A stretch of DNA of 44,533 nucleotides, from NCBI GenBank assembly GCA_017533825.1, contig JAFWIE010000001.1, positions 1 through 44,533 on the forward strand, read 5' to 3'. This stretch comes from Atopobiaceae bacterium (GTDB lineage: Bacteria; Actinomycetota; Coriobacteriia; Coriobacteriales; Atopobiaceae). The notes under the pieces are model-generated. The model was not told the origin of the DNA, did no database searches, and saw nothing but the letters and a program-made list of their open reading frames with translations. Shown piece after piece: positions 32,755-44,498 of this stretch (its first letter is position 1; the number at the start of each line of letters is the position of its first letter). Position numbers and translations under genes: made by a program.

Positions 32755-33081
32755 GTGGGCGGGGTCTGCGCCATTGTGGCGGGTTCCGTCTTTGGCGTCT
32801 TGGGAGCACTTCCGCCTGCGCTGTTGTTCGAGCGTGCGCTTAGGGGAAGTCGTCCCGTGGGTGTGACATTTGGCCTTGCGAGCATCATGCTGGCATTTAC
32901 CGTGCACGTGTGCTCCGTTTTTGCGGTCTGGATAGTATCCCGCGAGGACGTTCTGTTCTTTGGCGCGGCAGAGGCAATCTCGTTCCTGCTCGTGTGGGTA
33001 GTCGAGGCGGTGAGGGCATGGCGTGACGCCCAGCGTGGCGCCGGTCCAGGAGAAAGGAAGAGCGGTGAATCCTCTCGATAA
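32755..33081 (+). CDS. AtpI-like small membrane protein, first gene of the ATP synthase operon
   Basis: A 108-residue protein with about three hydrophobic segments (about 5-28, 35-62 and 68-90) and a basic, Gly-rich tail. Place and size are those of subunit I, thought to help assembly of the c ring or Mg uptake; sequence alone does not prove it. GTG 32755 is chosen for the GGAGGT six bases upstream. The end overlaps the atpB start by 17 bases. Confidence 0.65.
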   Translation: MGGVCAIVAGSVFGVLGALPPALLFERALRGSRPVGVTFGLASIMLAFTVHVCSVFAVWIVSREDVLFFGAAEAISFLLVWVVEAVRAWRDAQRGAGPGERKSGESSR

Positions 33082-33871
33082 ACTTGGCGAGGAGATGGAT
33101 GAGCTTCTGGAGGGATTTACCTCTACGGCCATCCACGGCGATCTCAACAGGGGTGTCACGCAGTACACATTCTGGATGCTAGTGGCAAGCATCGTGCTAC
33201 TGGTGCTCGTCTTCGTATTCAAGAAGAAGCAGGAGGCATGTGGGCTCGTACCCAAGGGCCGGTTCGTCAACGGCGTTGAGTTCTTGGTCGAGTATTGTCG
33301 TGACGACCTCTGCAAGGGGTTGCTGGGCGATACATGGCGCAAGCACTTCCCGTTCATCGCGTCGGTCTTTTTCTTCATCCTCGTGAACAACATCATCGGT
33401 GTCATTCCGGGCTGCAAGCCGGGCACTGGTTGCATCGGCACTACGGCTGCGTTGGCGCTGGTGTCATTCGTGTACTTCATCGTCGTGGGCATGAAGAGCA
33501 AGGGCGTGATTGGATACATCAAGAGTCTCGCCCCGGCTGGCGTGGCCTTCCCCATGAATGCCTTGGTGTGGGTCATCGAGCTCTTCTCGACCTTCCTTCG
33601 CCTCGTGACGCTTGCCGTTCGTCTCTTCTGCAACCTGTTTGCCGGCCATGTGGTCATGGGGACCTTTGCGATTCTGGCGTCGCTCTTCTTCATCCCTGTC
33701 ATGCAACAGATCACGCCCGAGACCTTGGGCTTGGCTGGGGCCTCTATCTTCTGGATTGCGATTCTGCTCATCATCTACGCCGTCGAGCTCTTGGTCGCGG
33801 CCATTCAGGCATACGTCTTTACGCTGCTCTCGGCTGTGTACATCCAGCTTGCCGAGGCGGAGGAGCACTAA
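33065..33871 (+). CDS. atpB: F-type ATP synthase subunit a
   Basis: The membrane stator channel of FoF1. 268 residues with five or six helices. The essential Arg is in AVRLFCNLFAGHVVMG, and the last helix region has YAVELLVAAIQAYVFTLLSAVYI. GTG 33065 (VNPLDKLGEE) has GGAGAAAGGAAG upstream. Cys residues in the periplasmic loop (GCKPGTGC) are a local oddity. Confidence 0.95.
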   Translation: MNPLDKLGEEMDELLEGFTSTAIHGDLNRGVTQYTFWMLVASIVLLVLVFVFKKKQEACGLVPKGRFVNGVEFLVEYCRDDLCKGLLGDTWRKHFPFIASVFFFILVNNIIGVIPGCKPGTGCIGTTAALALVSFVYFIVVGMKSKGVIGYIKSLAPAGVAFPMNALVWVIELFSTFLRLVTLAVRLFCNLFAGHVVMGTFAILASLFFIPVMQQITPETLGLAGASIFWIAILLIIYAVELLVAAIQAYVFTLLSAVYIQLAEAEEH

Positions 33872-33957
33872 GTTTGGTTGTCTGCGGGTTCGCCCGCGGT
33901 CATAAGGTGGTTTTTTGGAATTCGTCGGGTGGTCCGGCGATTGACAAAGGAGGAATT

Positions 33958-34155
33958 GTGGGAGTCATTGGATACGGCCTTGGTGTAATTGGTGCGGCAC
34001 TCGGCATTGGTCTCGCTGCTTACGGTGCGACGACCTCCATGGCACGTCAGCCTGAGGTTCAGGGTCGTCTGTTCACGGTCTTCATCTTGGCTTCGGCATT
34101 CGTCGAGGCACTCGCACTGATCGGCTTCGTCGTTACGCTTATCGCTGGTGCCTAA
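33958..34155 (+). CDS. atpE: F-type ATP synthase subunit c
   Basis: A 65-residue hairpin of two helices joined by the loop ARQPE (29-33). The ion-binding carboxylate is Glu 50 in FVEALALIGF. The Na+-type signature (Gln in helix 1 and Ser/Thr right after the Glu) is not seen, so H+ coupling is more likely. GTG 33958 has AAAGGAGG six bases upstream, a strong site that suits the high copy number of this subunit. The 86-base gap after atpB (33872-33957) holds nothing else. Confidence 0.96.
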   Translation: MGVIGYGLGVIGAALGIGLAAYGATTSMARQPEVQGRLFTVFILASAFVEALALIGFVVTLIAGA

Positions 34156-34194
34156 GAGCGCTCACATACGACGATTCCGAATATGGAGGTTCGA

Positions 34195-34794
34195 ATGAAC
34201 GCGAAGAATCTGGCCCCTGCGCGTACCGTAGCCGGTCTAAGCGGTGCTGTGCTCGCCGCCCTCGCAACGGCACCGACAACGGCTTATGCGGCAGGAGCAG
34301 ACATCCTCATTCCCAAGCCGGCGGAGTTCATACCGGCGCTCATCGCATTCTTGGCGATTTGGCTTATTCTCGCCAAGCTTGCATGGCCGATGATTATCAA
34401 GACGCTTGACGCTCGCGAGGAGAAGATTGCGGGCGACATTAATGCAGCCGAGCAGACGCGTGCAGACGCAGAGACCACTGCCAAGGAGGCACAGGATTCG
34501 CTTGCTGCCGCTCATCGTGAGGCACTCGACATCATCGCTGCTGCCAAGCGCGAAGGTGAGGACGAGCGTGCAAAGATCATTGCCGAGGCGCAGACAAGCG
34601 CCAATGGCATTATCGCCAAGGCTCACGAGGCTGTGGAGAACGAGCGCGAGAAGGCCATGATCCAGCTCTCCGGCCAAGTCGTGGACCTTTCGGTAGAGAT
34701 CGCGTCCAAGATCATCGGCGACGCCCTCGACGAGACCGAGCAGCGCCACTTGGCCGAGAAATATCTCTTGGAAGTGGGGAGCCTCAATGACTAG
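34195..34794 (+). CDS. atpF: F-type ATP synthase subunit b
   Basis: The peripheral stalk. 199 residues: an Ala-rich signal-like N-terminus (about 1-35), one membrane helix (IPALIAFLAIWLILAKLAW) and a long charged coiled coil to the end. The extra N-terminal segment before the membrane helix is longer than in E. coli and may be cleaved. ATG 34195 has GGAGG upstream. The end overlaps atpH by 8 bases. Confidence 0.95.
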   Translation: MNAKNLAPARTVAGLSGAVLAALATAPTTAYAAGADILIPKPAEFIPALIAFLAIWLILAKLAWPMIIKTLDAREEKIAGDINAAEQTRADAETTAKEAQDSLAAAHREALDIIAAAKREGEDERAKIIAEAQTSANGIIAKAHEAVENEREKAMIQLSGQVVDLSVEIASKIIGDALDETEQRHLAEKYLLEVGSLND

Positions 34795-35260
34795 CAAGGC
34801 CATCGAAAAGCAGAGAATCGAGAAGTACGCTCGCTCGCTGCTTGACGCGGCCCGAGGCGAGGGGCGCGCGCCGCGTGACGTGCAGCAGCTTCGTCATGCC
34901 ATCAAATTCTCGCCCGAGGTGCTCGAGACCCTCAAGCGCATGACGGACGAGAGCGACCTCACGCTGCTCGAGCAGGTCTATGAGGACCTGAGGAACATGC
35001 TCGACAATGAGGACGAGACGGTAACGGTGGACGTGACGACCGCCGTGCCAATGGATGCCTCGTTGCGTGCTGAGGTTCGCAAGAAGTGCGCCAAGGACTT
35101 TGATGGCGCGCCGATCTTCTTGGTCGAGCACGTCGAACCGAAGATTCTGGGCGGCATTATTCTAGAGGCGCGCGGCCAGCGCCGTGATGCTTCCGTTCGG
35201 GCCCAGCTCATGAACATCCGCAAGACGCTCTCGGCGTCCTTCAGAGGAGGTGACGTGTAG
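34787..35260 (+). CDS. atpH: F-type ATP synthase subunit delta
   Basis: It joins the stalk b to the alpha3beta3 head. At 157 residues it is about 20 shorter than usual. The C-terminal block [22 protein letters not shown] is the family signature (GGxxxxxGxxxxDxSxxxxL) with Glu-Ala-Arg-Gly instead of the common Ile-Gly-Asp. Overlaps atpF and shares its last base with the atpA start. Confidence 0.9.
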   Translation: MTSKAIEKQRIEKYARSLLDAARGEGRAPRDVQQLRHAIKFSPEVLETLKRMTDESDLTLLEQVYEDLRNMLDNEDETVTVDVTTAVPMDASLRAEVRKKCAKDFDGAPIFLVEHVEPKILGGIILEARGQRRDASVRAQLMNIRKTLSASFRGGDV

Positions 35261-36906
35261 TGAGCGACCAGACCACAAATCAGCCAAAGACCGTCATCGA
35301 CGCTTCTGTCATCATGAATGGGCTCCGCAAGGAGCTTGGCGAGATTTCGTTCTTTGTGGACCGACAAGAGGCGTCGACCGTCGCCGAAGTCGGCGACGGT
35401 ATTGCGCGCGTGCTGGGTCTGCGATCGGCTATGTCGGGCGAGCTGCTTCGCTTCACGAGTTCTGCGACGGGCCGTAACGTCTACGGTCTCGCACAGAACC
35501 TCGAGGAAGACGAGGTCGGTGCCGTACTCTTTGGCGAGGTCGATACCATCAAGGAAGGCGACGAGTGCACCACGACGGGTCGCGTCATGGACATCCCCGT
35601 CGGTCGCGCGATGCTCGGTCGCGTCGTCAACCCCTTGGGCCAACCGCTAGACGGCCTCGGCCCCATCGACGCTACGCACCATCGGCCCATCGAGTTCAAG
35701 GCTCCCGGCATCATGGAACGACAGCCGGTGTGTGAGCCCGTGCAGACGGGCCTTATGGCGATTGACGCCATGGTGCCCATCGGACGTGGTCAGCGCGAGC
35801 TGATCATCGGCGACCGCAAGACGGGAAAGACGGCCATTGCCATCGACGCAATCATCAATCAGCGCGATACCGACGTGATTTGCATCTACGTGGCCATTGG
35901 TCAGAAGGCATCGACCGTTGCAGCAATTCGCGAGACCTTATCGCGCCACGACGTTCTCGACAAAACCGTCATCGTCTCGGCGACGGCGGCAGACTCCGCC
36001 CCGCTGCAATACATTGCGCCCATGGCCGGTGCAGCTATCGGTGAGTTCTTCATGTACAACGACGAGCAGGGCAACCCGGCAGATGCCGAGCATCCCGGTG
36101 GGCATGTTCTGGTGGTCTACGATGACCTCTCCAAGCAGGCTGTTGCCTATCGTCAGATGTCGCTCACGCTTCATCGTCCGCCCGGACGCGAGGCATACCC
36201 TGGTGACATCTTCTACCTCCACTCCCGTTTGCTCGAGCGTGCGGTCAAGATGAGTGACGAGAATGGCGGCGGCTCCATGACGGCCTTGCCAATCATCGAG
36301 ACGCAGGAAGGCGACGTCTCGGCATACATTCCGACGAACGTCATCTCCATTACCGACGGGCAGATCTACCTGCAGTCGAGCTTGTTCTTCCAGGGTCAGC
36401 GCCCGGCAGTGGACGTGGGCATCTCGGTGAGTCGTGTCGGTGGTGCGGCGCAGCTTGCAGCCATGAAGCAGGTGGCAGGAACGCTTCGCCTCGACCTGGC
36501 AAGCTATCGAGAGAAGCAGGCGTTCAGTCAGTTCGGCTCCGACCTGGACGAAGCGACGCAGTATCAGCTCAATCACGGTGCCCACATGATGGAGCTTCTC
36601 AAGCAGAAGCGCTATGCGGCACTTGACGTGGCGGATCAGGTTATCGCGATCTTCGCGGCAAAGGAGAACTTCGTAGACGATCTCGATTTGTCGATGGTCG
36701 TGCCGTTCCGTGATGAGCTTGCTGGCTACATGCAGGACCGTTACGCGAAGTTGCGCGAGATCGTCCGCCAAGGTCGTCTCTCGAGCGAGACCGAAGATGC
36801 GCTTCGATCTGCCATCGAGGCATTCAAGGCGCAGTTCATGGCCGACCACGGCATCGTTATGGAAGAGGCGCAAGCAGAAGAGCCTGTGCCAGGGTTCGCG
36901 GACTAG
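35260..36906 (+). CDS. atpA: F-type ATP synthase subunit alpha
   Basis: The regulatory nucleotide-binding subunit of F1, 548 residues. Walker A is GDRKTGKT (184-191), followed by the family stretch with [16 protein letters not shown] ([13 protein letters not shown]), [27 protein letters not shown] in parts, and [13 protein letters not shown]. The N-terminus is about 15 residues longer than in E. coli. GTG 35260 follows AGGAGGTGACGT at the end of atpH. Confidence 0.98.
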   Translation: MSDQTTNQPKTVIDASVIMNGLRKELGEISFFVDRQEASTVAEVGDGIARVLGLRSAMSGELLRFTSSATGRNVYGLAQNLEEDEVGAVLFGEVDTIKEGDECTTTGRVMDIPVGRAMLGRVVNPLGQPLDGLGPIDATHHRPIEFKAPGIMERQPVCEPVQTGLMAIDAMVPIGRGQRELIIGDRKTGKTAIAIDAIINQRDTDVICIYVAIGQKASTVAAIRETLSRHDVLDKTVIVSATAADSAPLQYIAPMAGAAIGEFFMYNDEQGNPADAEHPGGHVLVVYDDLSKQAVAYRQMSLTLHRPPGREAYPGDIFYLHSRLLERAVKMSDENGGGSMTALPIIETQEGDVSAYIPTNVISITDGQIYLQSSLFFQGQRPAVDVGISVSRVGGAAQLAAMKQVAGTLRLDLASYREKQAFSQFGSDLDEATQYQLNHGAHMMELLKQKRYAALDVADQVIAIFAAKENFVDDLDLSMVVPFRDELAGYMQDRYAKLREIVRQGRLSSETEDALRSAIEAFKAQFMADHGIVMEEAQAEEPVPGFAD

Positions 36907-36918
36907 GGGCGCTAGGGT

Positions 36919-39299
<2,381 letters not shown>

Positions 39300-39302
39300 C
39301 GC

Positions 39303-39710
39303 ATGGGCACGATTCAATGCCAATTTGTTCGCCCCGACCGGCTCCTCTTCCAAGGTGAGGTAGATCACCTCGTCTTGGTCGCAGAATCGGGCGAACTCGG
39401 CGTGTGGCCATCGCATGCACCAATCATTGTGGCGCTCGGCGATGGGGTGGTCCGGCTGTATCGCCTCGAGTCAGACGGTGGTGGTCAGCTTGACATCATC
39501 GTCTCGGGTGGCTATGCCGAGGTGAAGGACGACCAGGTCATCGTCTTGGCAGATCACGCGCGGAGATCGGACGACATCGAGCCCGACGTGGTGAACGAGA
39601 CGCGTGCTGCGGCGCAAGCCAAGCGCGACAAGCTGCCGGAGGGCGATCACCGACGCTTGTACTACGACAACAAGATCAAGTGGTGCGACCTACTCCTGAG
39701 CTATGTGTAG
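39303..39710 (+). CDS. atpC: F-type ATP synthase subunit epsilon
   Basis: Couples gamma to the c ring and can inhibit ATP hydrolysis. 135 residues; the N-terminal beta sandwich has CQFVRPDRLLFQGEVDHLVL, GELGVWPSHAPIIVAL and SGGYAEVKDDQVIVLAD. The C-terminal helical part is short. It starts 3 bases after atpD and ends the operon. Downstream, GGGGCCT (39754-39760) and AGGCCCC (39783-39789) could form a stem but no T-run follows. Confidence 0.93.
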   Translation: MGTIQCQFVRPDRLLFQGEVDHLVLVAESGELGVWPSHAPIIVALGDGVVRLYRLESDGGGQLDIIVSGGYAEVKDDQVIVLADHARRSDDIEPDVVNETRAAAQAKRDKLPEGDHRRLYYDNKIKWCDLLLSYV

Positions 39711-39924
39711 GTCAACCTAAAGGTGGTGCCACGAAGCACGCGGCATCGAACGAGGGGCCTCTCCGGCATCCGCTTGTCGGGAAGGCCCCCTGCCATGCCT
39801 GCCAAGTGCCCCGCGCTGTGGAGAACGGTGAGTTATGGCCGTATGCCCGTCAGTCGCTAGCACCCTTTGTTCCTTGTGGTAAGCTGTAGCCACATACTCA
39901 ATCGTACTCAAAATGGAGGCCAGT

Positions 39925-41208
39925 ATGGAAGTCATCTGCGTTGAGGGAGGATATCCCGTTACAGGCAAGGTATCGGTGGAAGGTGCGAAGAACTCCGCGC
40001 TCAAGCTGATGGCGGCTACCATTCTGGCTCCCGGCGTCACCACGCTCAAGAACGTGCCCAATATCGCCGACGTGCATGTCATGGGCAAAGTGCTGAAGGA
40101 GCTCGGGGCGATAGTCCAAGTGGTTGATGAGCATACGTTGCGCATCGATACCTCCACGGTGGACAGCTGGGAGACACCTTACAGTCTCGTGACGCGCATG
40201 CGTGCCTCAACGGCGGTCCTTGGGCCCCTCATTGCCCGCTTTGGCAAGGCGATCGTTGCGATGCCTGGTGGCTGCAACATTGGTGCACGGTCCATCGACA
40301 TGCATATCCTGGGCCTTGAGGCGCTTGGCGTTGAGTTTGACGTCGATCATGGCGATATCTACGCCACCGCGCCCAACGGTTTGACAGGGACCACGGTGAA
40401 CCTCGAGTTTGCGAGCGTGGGAGCGACGGAGAACCTCATCATGGCTTCCGTGCACGCTAAAGGCATCACCACGATTGACAACGCCGCACGTGAGCCCGAG
40501 ATTCAGGACTTGGTAGACATGCTCAACGAGATGGGTGCCGACATTCGTGGTGCGGGCACGCCCGTCATCGAGATACACGGTGTGGGGGAGCTGCACCCCG
40601 TAACGCATTCCGTCACGGGCGACCGTATAGAGGCAGGTACCTTTGCGGCCATCGGCGCCCTCGTGGGCGAACCCATCACCGTGCGTGGCTTCGAGCCGGA
40701 TCATCTTGGCCTTGTGTTGCGTAAGTACGAGCAGATGGGCATCGAAGTCAAGCGTGGCCATCGCTGCATTACGGTCAGCCGGAGTCGGCCAATCTCTGCG
40801 GTAGATATCCAGACCCTTCCATTCCCTGGATTCCCTACCGACATGCAGGCTCAGACCATGTGCCTGCTCGCGCTCGCGCAGGGCACCTCCATCGTCACCG
40901 AGAACGTGTTTGAGAATCGTTTCATGTTTGCGAGCGAGCTGCAGCGCATGGGGTCCGACATCACCATTCAAGGCCATCATGCCGTCGTGCGAGGCGTCTC
41001 GGGACTCTCGGGCGCCGAGGTGCGCTCGCCCGACTTGCGTGGCGGTGCAGCGCTGGTCATGGCGGGTCTCGTCGCAGATGGTATGACGACCGTGTTGGAC
41101 ATCTATCACATCGATCGTGGCTACGAGCGATTCGTCGAGAAGCTCACCGCGCTTGGTGCGCACGTCAGTCGCAAAGAGGTGCCAGATATGGAAGCACTTG
41201 ACGTGTAG
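39925..41208 (+). CDS. murA: UDP-N-acetylglucosamine 1-carboxyvinyltransferase
   Basis: First committed step of peptidoglycan synthesis: enolpyruvyl transfer from PEP to UDP-GlcNAc. 427 residues with the inside-out barrel pattern. The catalytic Cys is residue 117 in MPGGCNIGARSIDMHI, so the fosfomycin-sensitive type is expected; other blocks are VEGAKNSALKL, and FPTDMQAQ. ATG 39925 has GGAGG upstream; the frame opens at 39913. MurA beside the ATP synthase operon is a common Gram-positive arrangement. Confidence 0.97.
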   Translation: MEVICVEGGYPVTGKVSVEGAKNSALKLMAATILAPGVTTLKNVPNIADVHVMGKVLKELGAIVQVVDEHTLRIDTSTVDSWETPYSLVTRMRASTAVLGPLIARFGKAIVAMPGGCNIGARSIDMHILGLEALGVEFDVDHGDIYATAPNGLTGTTVNLEFASVGATENLIMASVHAKGITTIDNAAREPEIQDLVDMLNEMGADIRGAGTPVIEIHGVGELHPVTHSVTGDRIEAGTFAAIGALVGEPITVRGFEPDHLGLVLRKYEQMGIEVKRGHRCITVSRSRPISAVDIQTLPFPGFPTDMQAQTMCLLALAQGTSIVTENVFENRFMFASELQRMGSDITIQGHHAVVRGVSGLSGAEVRSPDLRGGAALVMAGLVADGMTTVLDIYHIDRGYERFVEKLTALGAHVSRKEVPDMEALDV

Positions 41209-41219
41209 GGGGTCTTGCT

Positions 41220-41642
41220 ATGTCGCGTACCGACCTGCCCCACGGGCACAAGCTCTCCATGGCGGGAGAGGACTACTTGGAGGCGATATACCGCTTGGCG
41301 CATGACGATCCCGACGGGGGCGCGGGAGGTGTGCGCTCTGTCGACGTTGCGGATCTGCTCGGCGTGTCGAAGGCCAGCGTGAGCAAGGCATTGTCGTCGC
41401 TTCGGGATGCCGGAATGGTCGAGCAGGCGCGCTATGGCCGTGTGACGCTCACCTCCGAGGGTCGTGAGTACGCTCGACGTGTATGGCGTAGTCACCGTGC
41501 TCTTCGCGCGTTCCTCATCGGAGACTTGGGCGTGGATGAGGACGTGGCAGACGAAGAGGCCTGCCTCATGGAGCATTACCTCTCGGAGGATACCATCGAC
41601 CGATGGTGCGATTATCTCGAGAACGAGGGTCACTCCATCTAG
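41220..41642 (+). CDS. DtxR/MntR family metal-dependent regulator
   Basis: A 140-residue winged-helix repressor of the MntR size (without the SH3 domain of DtxR). MAGEDYLEAIYRL carries the Asp and Glu metal ligands of helix 1, VDVADLLGVSKASVSKALSSL is the helix-turn-helix, and RRVWRSHRALRAFLI plus DEEACLMEHYLSE give the His and Glu/His ligands. Manganese or iron as corepressor cannot be decided. It starts 11 bases after murA and may be co-transcribed. No target transporter lies in the window. Confidence 0.88.
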   Translation: MSRTDLPHGHKLSMAGEDYLEAIYRLAHDDPDGGAGGVRSVDVADLLGVSKASVSKALSSLRDAGMVEQARYGRVTLTSEGREYARRVWRSHRALRAFLIGDLGVDEDVADEEACLMEHYLSEDTIDRWCDYLENEGHSI

Positions 41643-41784
41643 GCGTGGTATCCGGAAGGCCGCATACCGCCTGTCAATGGCCATTTGCAGACGAATGAGT
41701 TTGGTCCGTATGGTTCATGGGTAGCATAAAAAAGCTCGTGAAGCGATGTACTACCACTTTATGAACCATGAAGGGACCCTAAAC

Positions 41785-42684
41785 ATGAAGTCCATCATTC
41801 CGGCGGCAGGCCTTGGCACTCGATTCCTTCCAGCAACGAAGTGCTCACCTAAGGAGCTCTTGCCCGTACTCGACAAGCCAGTTATCCAATACGTGGTAGA
41901 GGAAGCGCTCGAGCCTGAGGGCGTCGACGCAGTCGTCATTGTCAACTCCCACGAGAAGCCTCAGATTGAGAGCTACTTTGCTGAGGACAAGGCCTTTGAG
42001 GACATGCTCCGCTCACGGGGCAAGGGTGCGCTTGCGGATGCGGTGCACGAGGCTGGTGCGCTTCCCGTCTCGTTTGTCTACCAAGACGACCCCAAGGGCT
42101 TGGGGCATGCGGTGTACTGCGCGAAGGACGAGATGGACGGTGACCCGTTCTTCGTGTTGCTGGGCGACTACTTTGTGCCCGATCGTCAGATGTGCGTCAA
42201 CATGCAGAAGGTCTCGCGAGAGCACAACGGTGCTTCCGTCATTGCAGTTGCTCCCGTTCCTGCGGATCAGGTGAACCGCTATGGCATCATTGCCGGCGAG
42301 TGCGTTGGGTCGCTTGACGGCGCTGCCACCGCAGACGAGGAGGAAGGCGCCGTCTGGAAGGTGACGGGCATGGTGGAGAAGCCTTCGGTTGAGGAGGCAC
42401 CGTCACATCTCTTCATCGTGGGACGTTACCTGCTTTCCCCGCGCATTATGGACCTGCTCGCAACTCAGGGCAAAGGTGCAGGCGGCGAGATTCAACTCAC
42501 CGACGCCATGCTGCGGCTCCTCGACGAGGAGGAGATGTACGCGCTCGTGGTCGATCCGGACCAAGGCTGCGATACGGGCACGCCTGCCGCATGGGCAGCG
42601 ACGAACGCACGCATGGCGCTCGCCGATCCTGCACAAAGGGCGGCGTTCATCGAGGCCCTTGGCAAGGACGTTAAACTGGGGTAA
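41785..42684 (+). CDS. galU: UTP-glucose-1-phosphate uridylyltransferase
   Basis: Makes UDP-glucose from UTP and glucose-1-phosphate. 299 residues. The nucleotide-binding start IIPAAGLGTRFLPATKCSPKE is broken here as IIPAAGLGTRFLPATK and SPKELLP; other marks are VEEAL, QDDPKGLGHAV, LLGDY and VEKPS. ATG 41785 is the usual family start; an ATG 39 bases earlier adds non-family residues. A possible promoter is TTTGGT (41701) with TAGCAT (41723), spacer 16. It is followed after 2 bases by the phosphohexomutase, the enzyme that supplies glucose-1-phosphate. Confidence 0.95.
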   Translation: MKSIIPAAGLGTRFLPATKCSPKELLPVLDKPVIQYVVEEALEPEGVDAVVIVNSHEKPQIESYFAEDKAFEDMLRSRGKGALADAVHEAGALPVSFVYQDDPKGLGHAVYCAKDEMDGDPFFVLLGDYFVPDRQMCVNMQKVSREHNGASVIAVAPVPADQVNRYGIIAGECVGSLDGAATADEEEGAVWKVTGMVEKPSVEEAPSHLFIVGRYLLSPRIMDLLATQGKGAGGEIQLTDAMLRLLDEEEMYALVVDPDQGCDTGTPAAWAATNARMALADPAQRAAFIEALGKDVKLG

Positions 42685-42686
42685 GC

Positions 42687-44081
42687 ATGCAGATCATACG
42701 GTTCAGCGCAAAGGGATGGCGCACACGATTTGACGACGGATTCGACGAGGTCAATGTCGCGCGCATCGCCGACGCATTCGCCTACATATGGGCTCGAGCT
42801 CGTCCTGGGGCAACAGTGTACATCGGCTACGACACGCGCATGGCAGGTCCGCGTTTCGCAGGAACCGCAGCGCGCGCTATAGCGGGACGCGGGCTTAAAG
42901 CGGTGGTCTCTGAGGCTCCGTGCCCAACGCCGGCGTTGGGGTGGACCGTCTCGCGTGACGAATCCGCGGTAGGCGCCATCATGATTACTGCTTCTGGTGC
43001 GCCAAGCGAATACGGGGGCATATCTGCGCGCGGGGCAGACGGCGGTCCCGTCTCTGAGGAGTTCTACGACGCTGCGGCGCGCATTGTTTCGTCGGCACCG
43101 GTTGATTGTCGCGGCGAGTTCACGACGGCCGACATCGTCAGTCCCTACCTCGAGAACCTCACCACGCTCGTCGATGGGCGTGCCATAGCACAGAGGGCAC
43201 CCGAGATCGTCGTGGACGCGATGCACGGCTCGGGCAGAGGCTACCTTGCCAGTGTGCTCAGAAGGCTTGGCTGCAGGGTGCACGAGATTCATGGGGAGCT
43301 ACTTGCCGACTTTGGTGGTCTGCAACCAACACCGGTCGAACCATGGACGGAAGTCTGCGAGCATGCAGTGCGCTCCTTTGGGTGCGATGCGGGATTTGCG
43401 CTTGATGGGGACGCGGATCGCTTGGGCCTCGTAGACGAGACGGGCACCTTCGTCACGCCTCACCGCATGGTGCCGCTGGTGATGCAACACCTGGTAGAAG
43501 ACCGCAACGAGGTCGGCCGCGTTGTCGATACGTACTCGAGTTCGGCATACGTGCGCAGGCAGGCAGAGCGACTCGGTTGCCCGTTCACGGCAGTGCCGAT
43601 GGGCTTCTCGCGCGTGTATCGTGAGTTCATCGAGGATGACGTTCTGATAGGTGCTGACGAGTTTGGCGGCGTGTGCATGCCAGCGCACTTCAAGGAACGA
43701 GACGCACTGATTACGGCCCTTCTTTTGGTCGAGATGATGTGCGTACGCGGGCAAAGCATCGCCGAACTGGTTGCAGAGCTGGAGGAGGATCTGGGCACCT
43801 TGCACTATATTCGGCGCGATATGAGGCTCGATGTGGCGTCGATTCAAGCATTTAGAAACATCCTCCCCGGCCTGTATCTGCCCGAGGTGTGTGGCCAGCG
43901 TCCGGTGGGTGTGGGCCATGCAGATGGGTTGGTGCTGAGGTTCGGCGACGATTCGTGGGTGCAGCTCAGGCCGTCACGCACCGAGGCTTTGGTGCGCGCC
44001 TGCGCGGAGGCACGGGATGTGCGCCGGGCGGAGAGGCTCGCAGAGGAAGCCTGCGAAGGCGCCCTGCGGGCTCTTCCATAG
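42687..44081 (+). CDS. Phosphoglucomutase/phosphomannomutase family protein
   Basis: A 464-residue alpha-D-phosphohexomutase. The phospho-Ser loop, normally TASHNP, reads TASGAP with Ser 103 kept. The metal loop DGDADR is intact (240-245), the sugar-binding loop is GADEFGG in place of GEESGH-type, and the phosphate-binding loop is RPSRTEA in place of RPSGTEP. The four-domain length fits PMM/PGM. Right after galU, it most likely interconverts glucose-6-phosphate and glucose-1-phosphate for UDP-glucose. The changed loops leave substrate and rate open. Confidence 0.88.
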   Translation: MQIIRFSAKGWRTRFDDGFDEVNVARIADAFAYIWARARPGATVYIGYDTRMAGPRFAGTAARAIAGRGLKAVVSEAPCPTPALGWTVSRDESAVGAIMITASGAPSEYGGISARGADGGPVSEEFYDAAARIVSSAPVDCRGEFTTADIVSPYLENLTTLVDGRAIAQRAPEIVVDAMHGSGRGYLASVLRRLGCRVHEIHGELLADFGGLQPTPVEPWTEVCEHAVRSFGCDAGFALDGDADRLGLVDETGTFVTPHRMVPLVMQHLVEDRNEVGRVVDTYSSSAYVRRQAERLGCPFTAVPMGFSRVYREFIEDDVLIGADEFGGVCMPAHFKERDALITALLLVEMMCVRGQSIAELVAELEEDLGTLHYIRRDMRLDVASIQAFRNILPGLYLPEVCGQRPVGVGHADGLVLRFGDDSWVQLRPSRTEALVRACAEARDVRRAERLAEEACEGALRALP

Positions 44082-44088
44082 AAGCGAC

Positions 44089-44123
44089 GGCGCGCCGCGG
44101 GAGACGCTCTCCCGCGGCGCGCC
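44089..44123 (+). terminator. Strong GC hairpin after the phosphohexomutase, without a T-run
   Basis: GGCGCGCCGCGGGAG and CTCCCGCGGCGCGCC form a perfect 15-bp stem around ACGCT, 8 bases after the stop codon. No T-run follows, so it may stop polymerase poorly alone, or work as an mRNA end or insulator before the rRNA operon. Confidence 0.55.
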
Positions 44124-44139
44124 ACGGCATTGGGCCGAA

Positions 44140-44498
44140 TTGAAGGGTGGCGTAAAGGTGCTCGTAGATGTGTTAACCAGCGAGCGCCAAGAGACATTTG
44201 TGGAGGAAATGTGTACTGCCACATTCTCGTCCCAAAGAGCAGGGGACGGGCGTAACATACCTCCTTGCGCGGCGCACGAGCCCGCGCGGCGAACCTTGAA
44301 AACCGGATACTGCGATCGAATGAGATCGGAGAAGACAGACCAGCGAAAATTCAAGGCTCCGTGGCCGCCGAGGGCGGCCGGGGAGCCCCGAAATTCCTTG
44401 AGAAGGAAGTCGTTTTTTCGTGAATCACGGATCAGCGGAACACCGGCCGGGCGGACCGAGTTCTGGAGCATCCTCCGGCGCGAGCCGGAGTGTAACTT
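44140..44498 (+). promoter_or_regulatory. rRNA operon promoter and leader
   Basis: A gene-free leader before 16S rRNA. A possible promoter is TTGAAG (44140-44145) with GTAGAT (44164-44169). Further on there is a small hairpin AATGTG/CACATT (44208-44225), then CCTTGAAAACCGGATAC (from 44286), which resembles the antitermination region found before 16S genes in Gram-positives. Two hairpins follow: GGCTCC with GGAGCC and GGCCGCC with GGCGGCC around GAG (44364-44396), and CTCCGGC/GCCGGAG with a GCGA tetraloop (44473-44490). The 16S-flanking processing stem would need the sequence beyond the edge to be proved. Confidence 0.55.
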
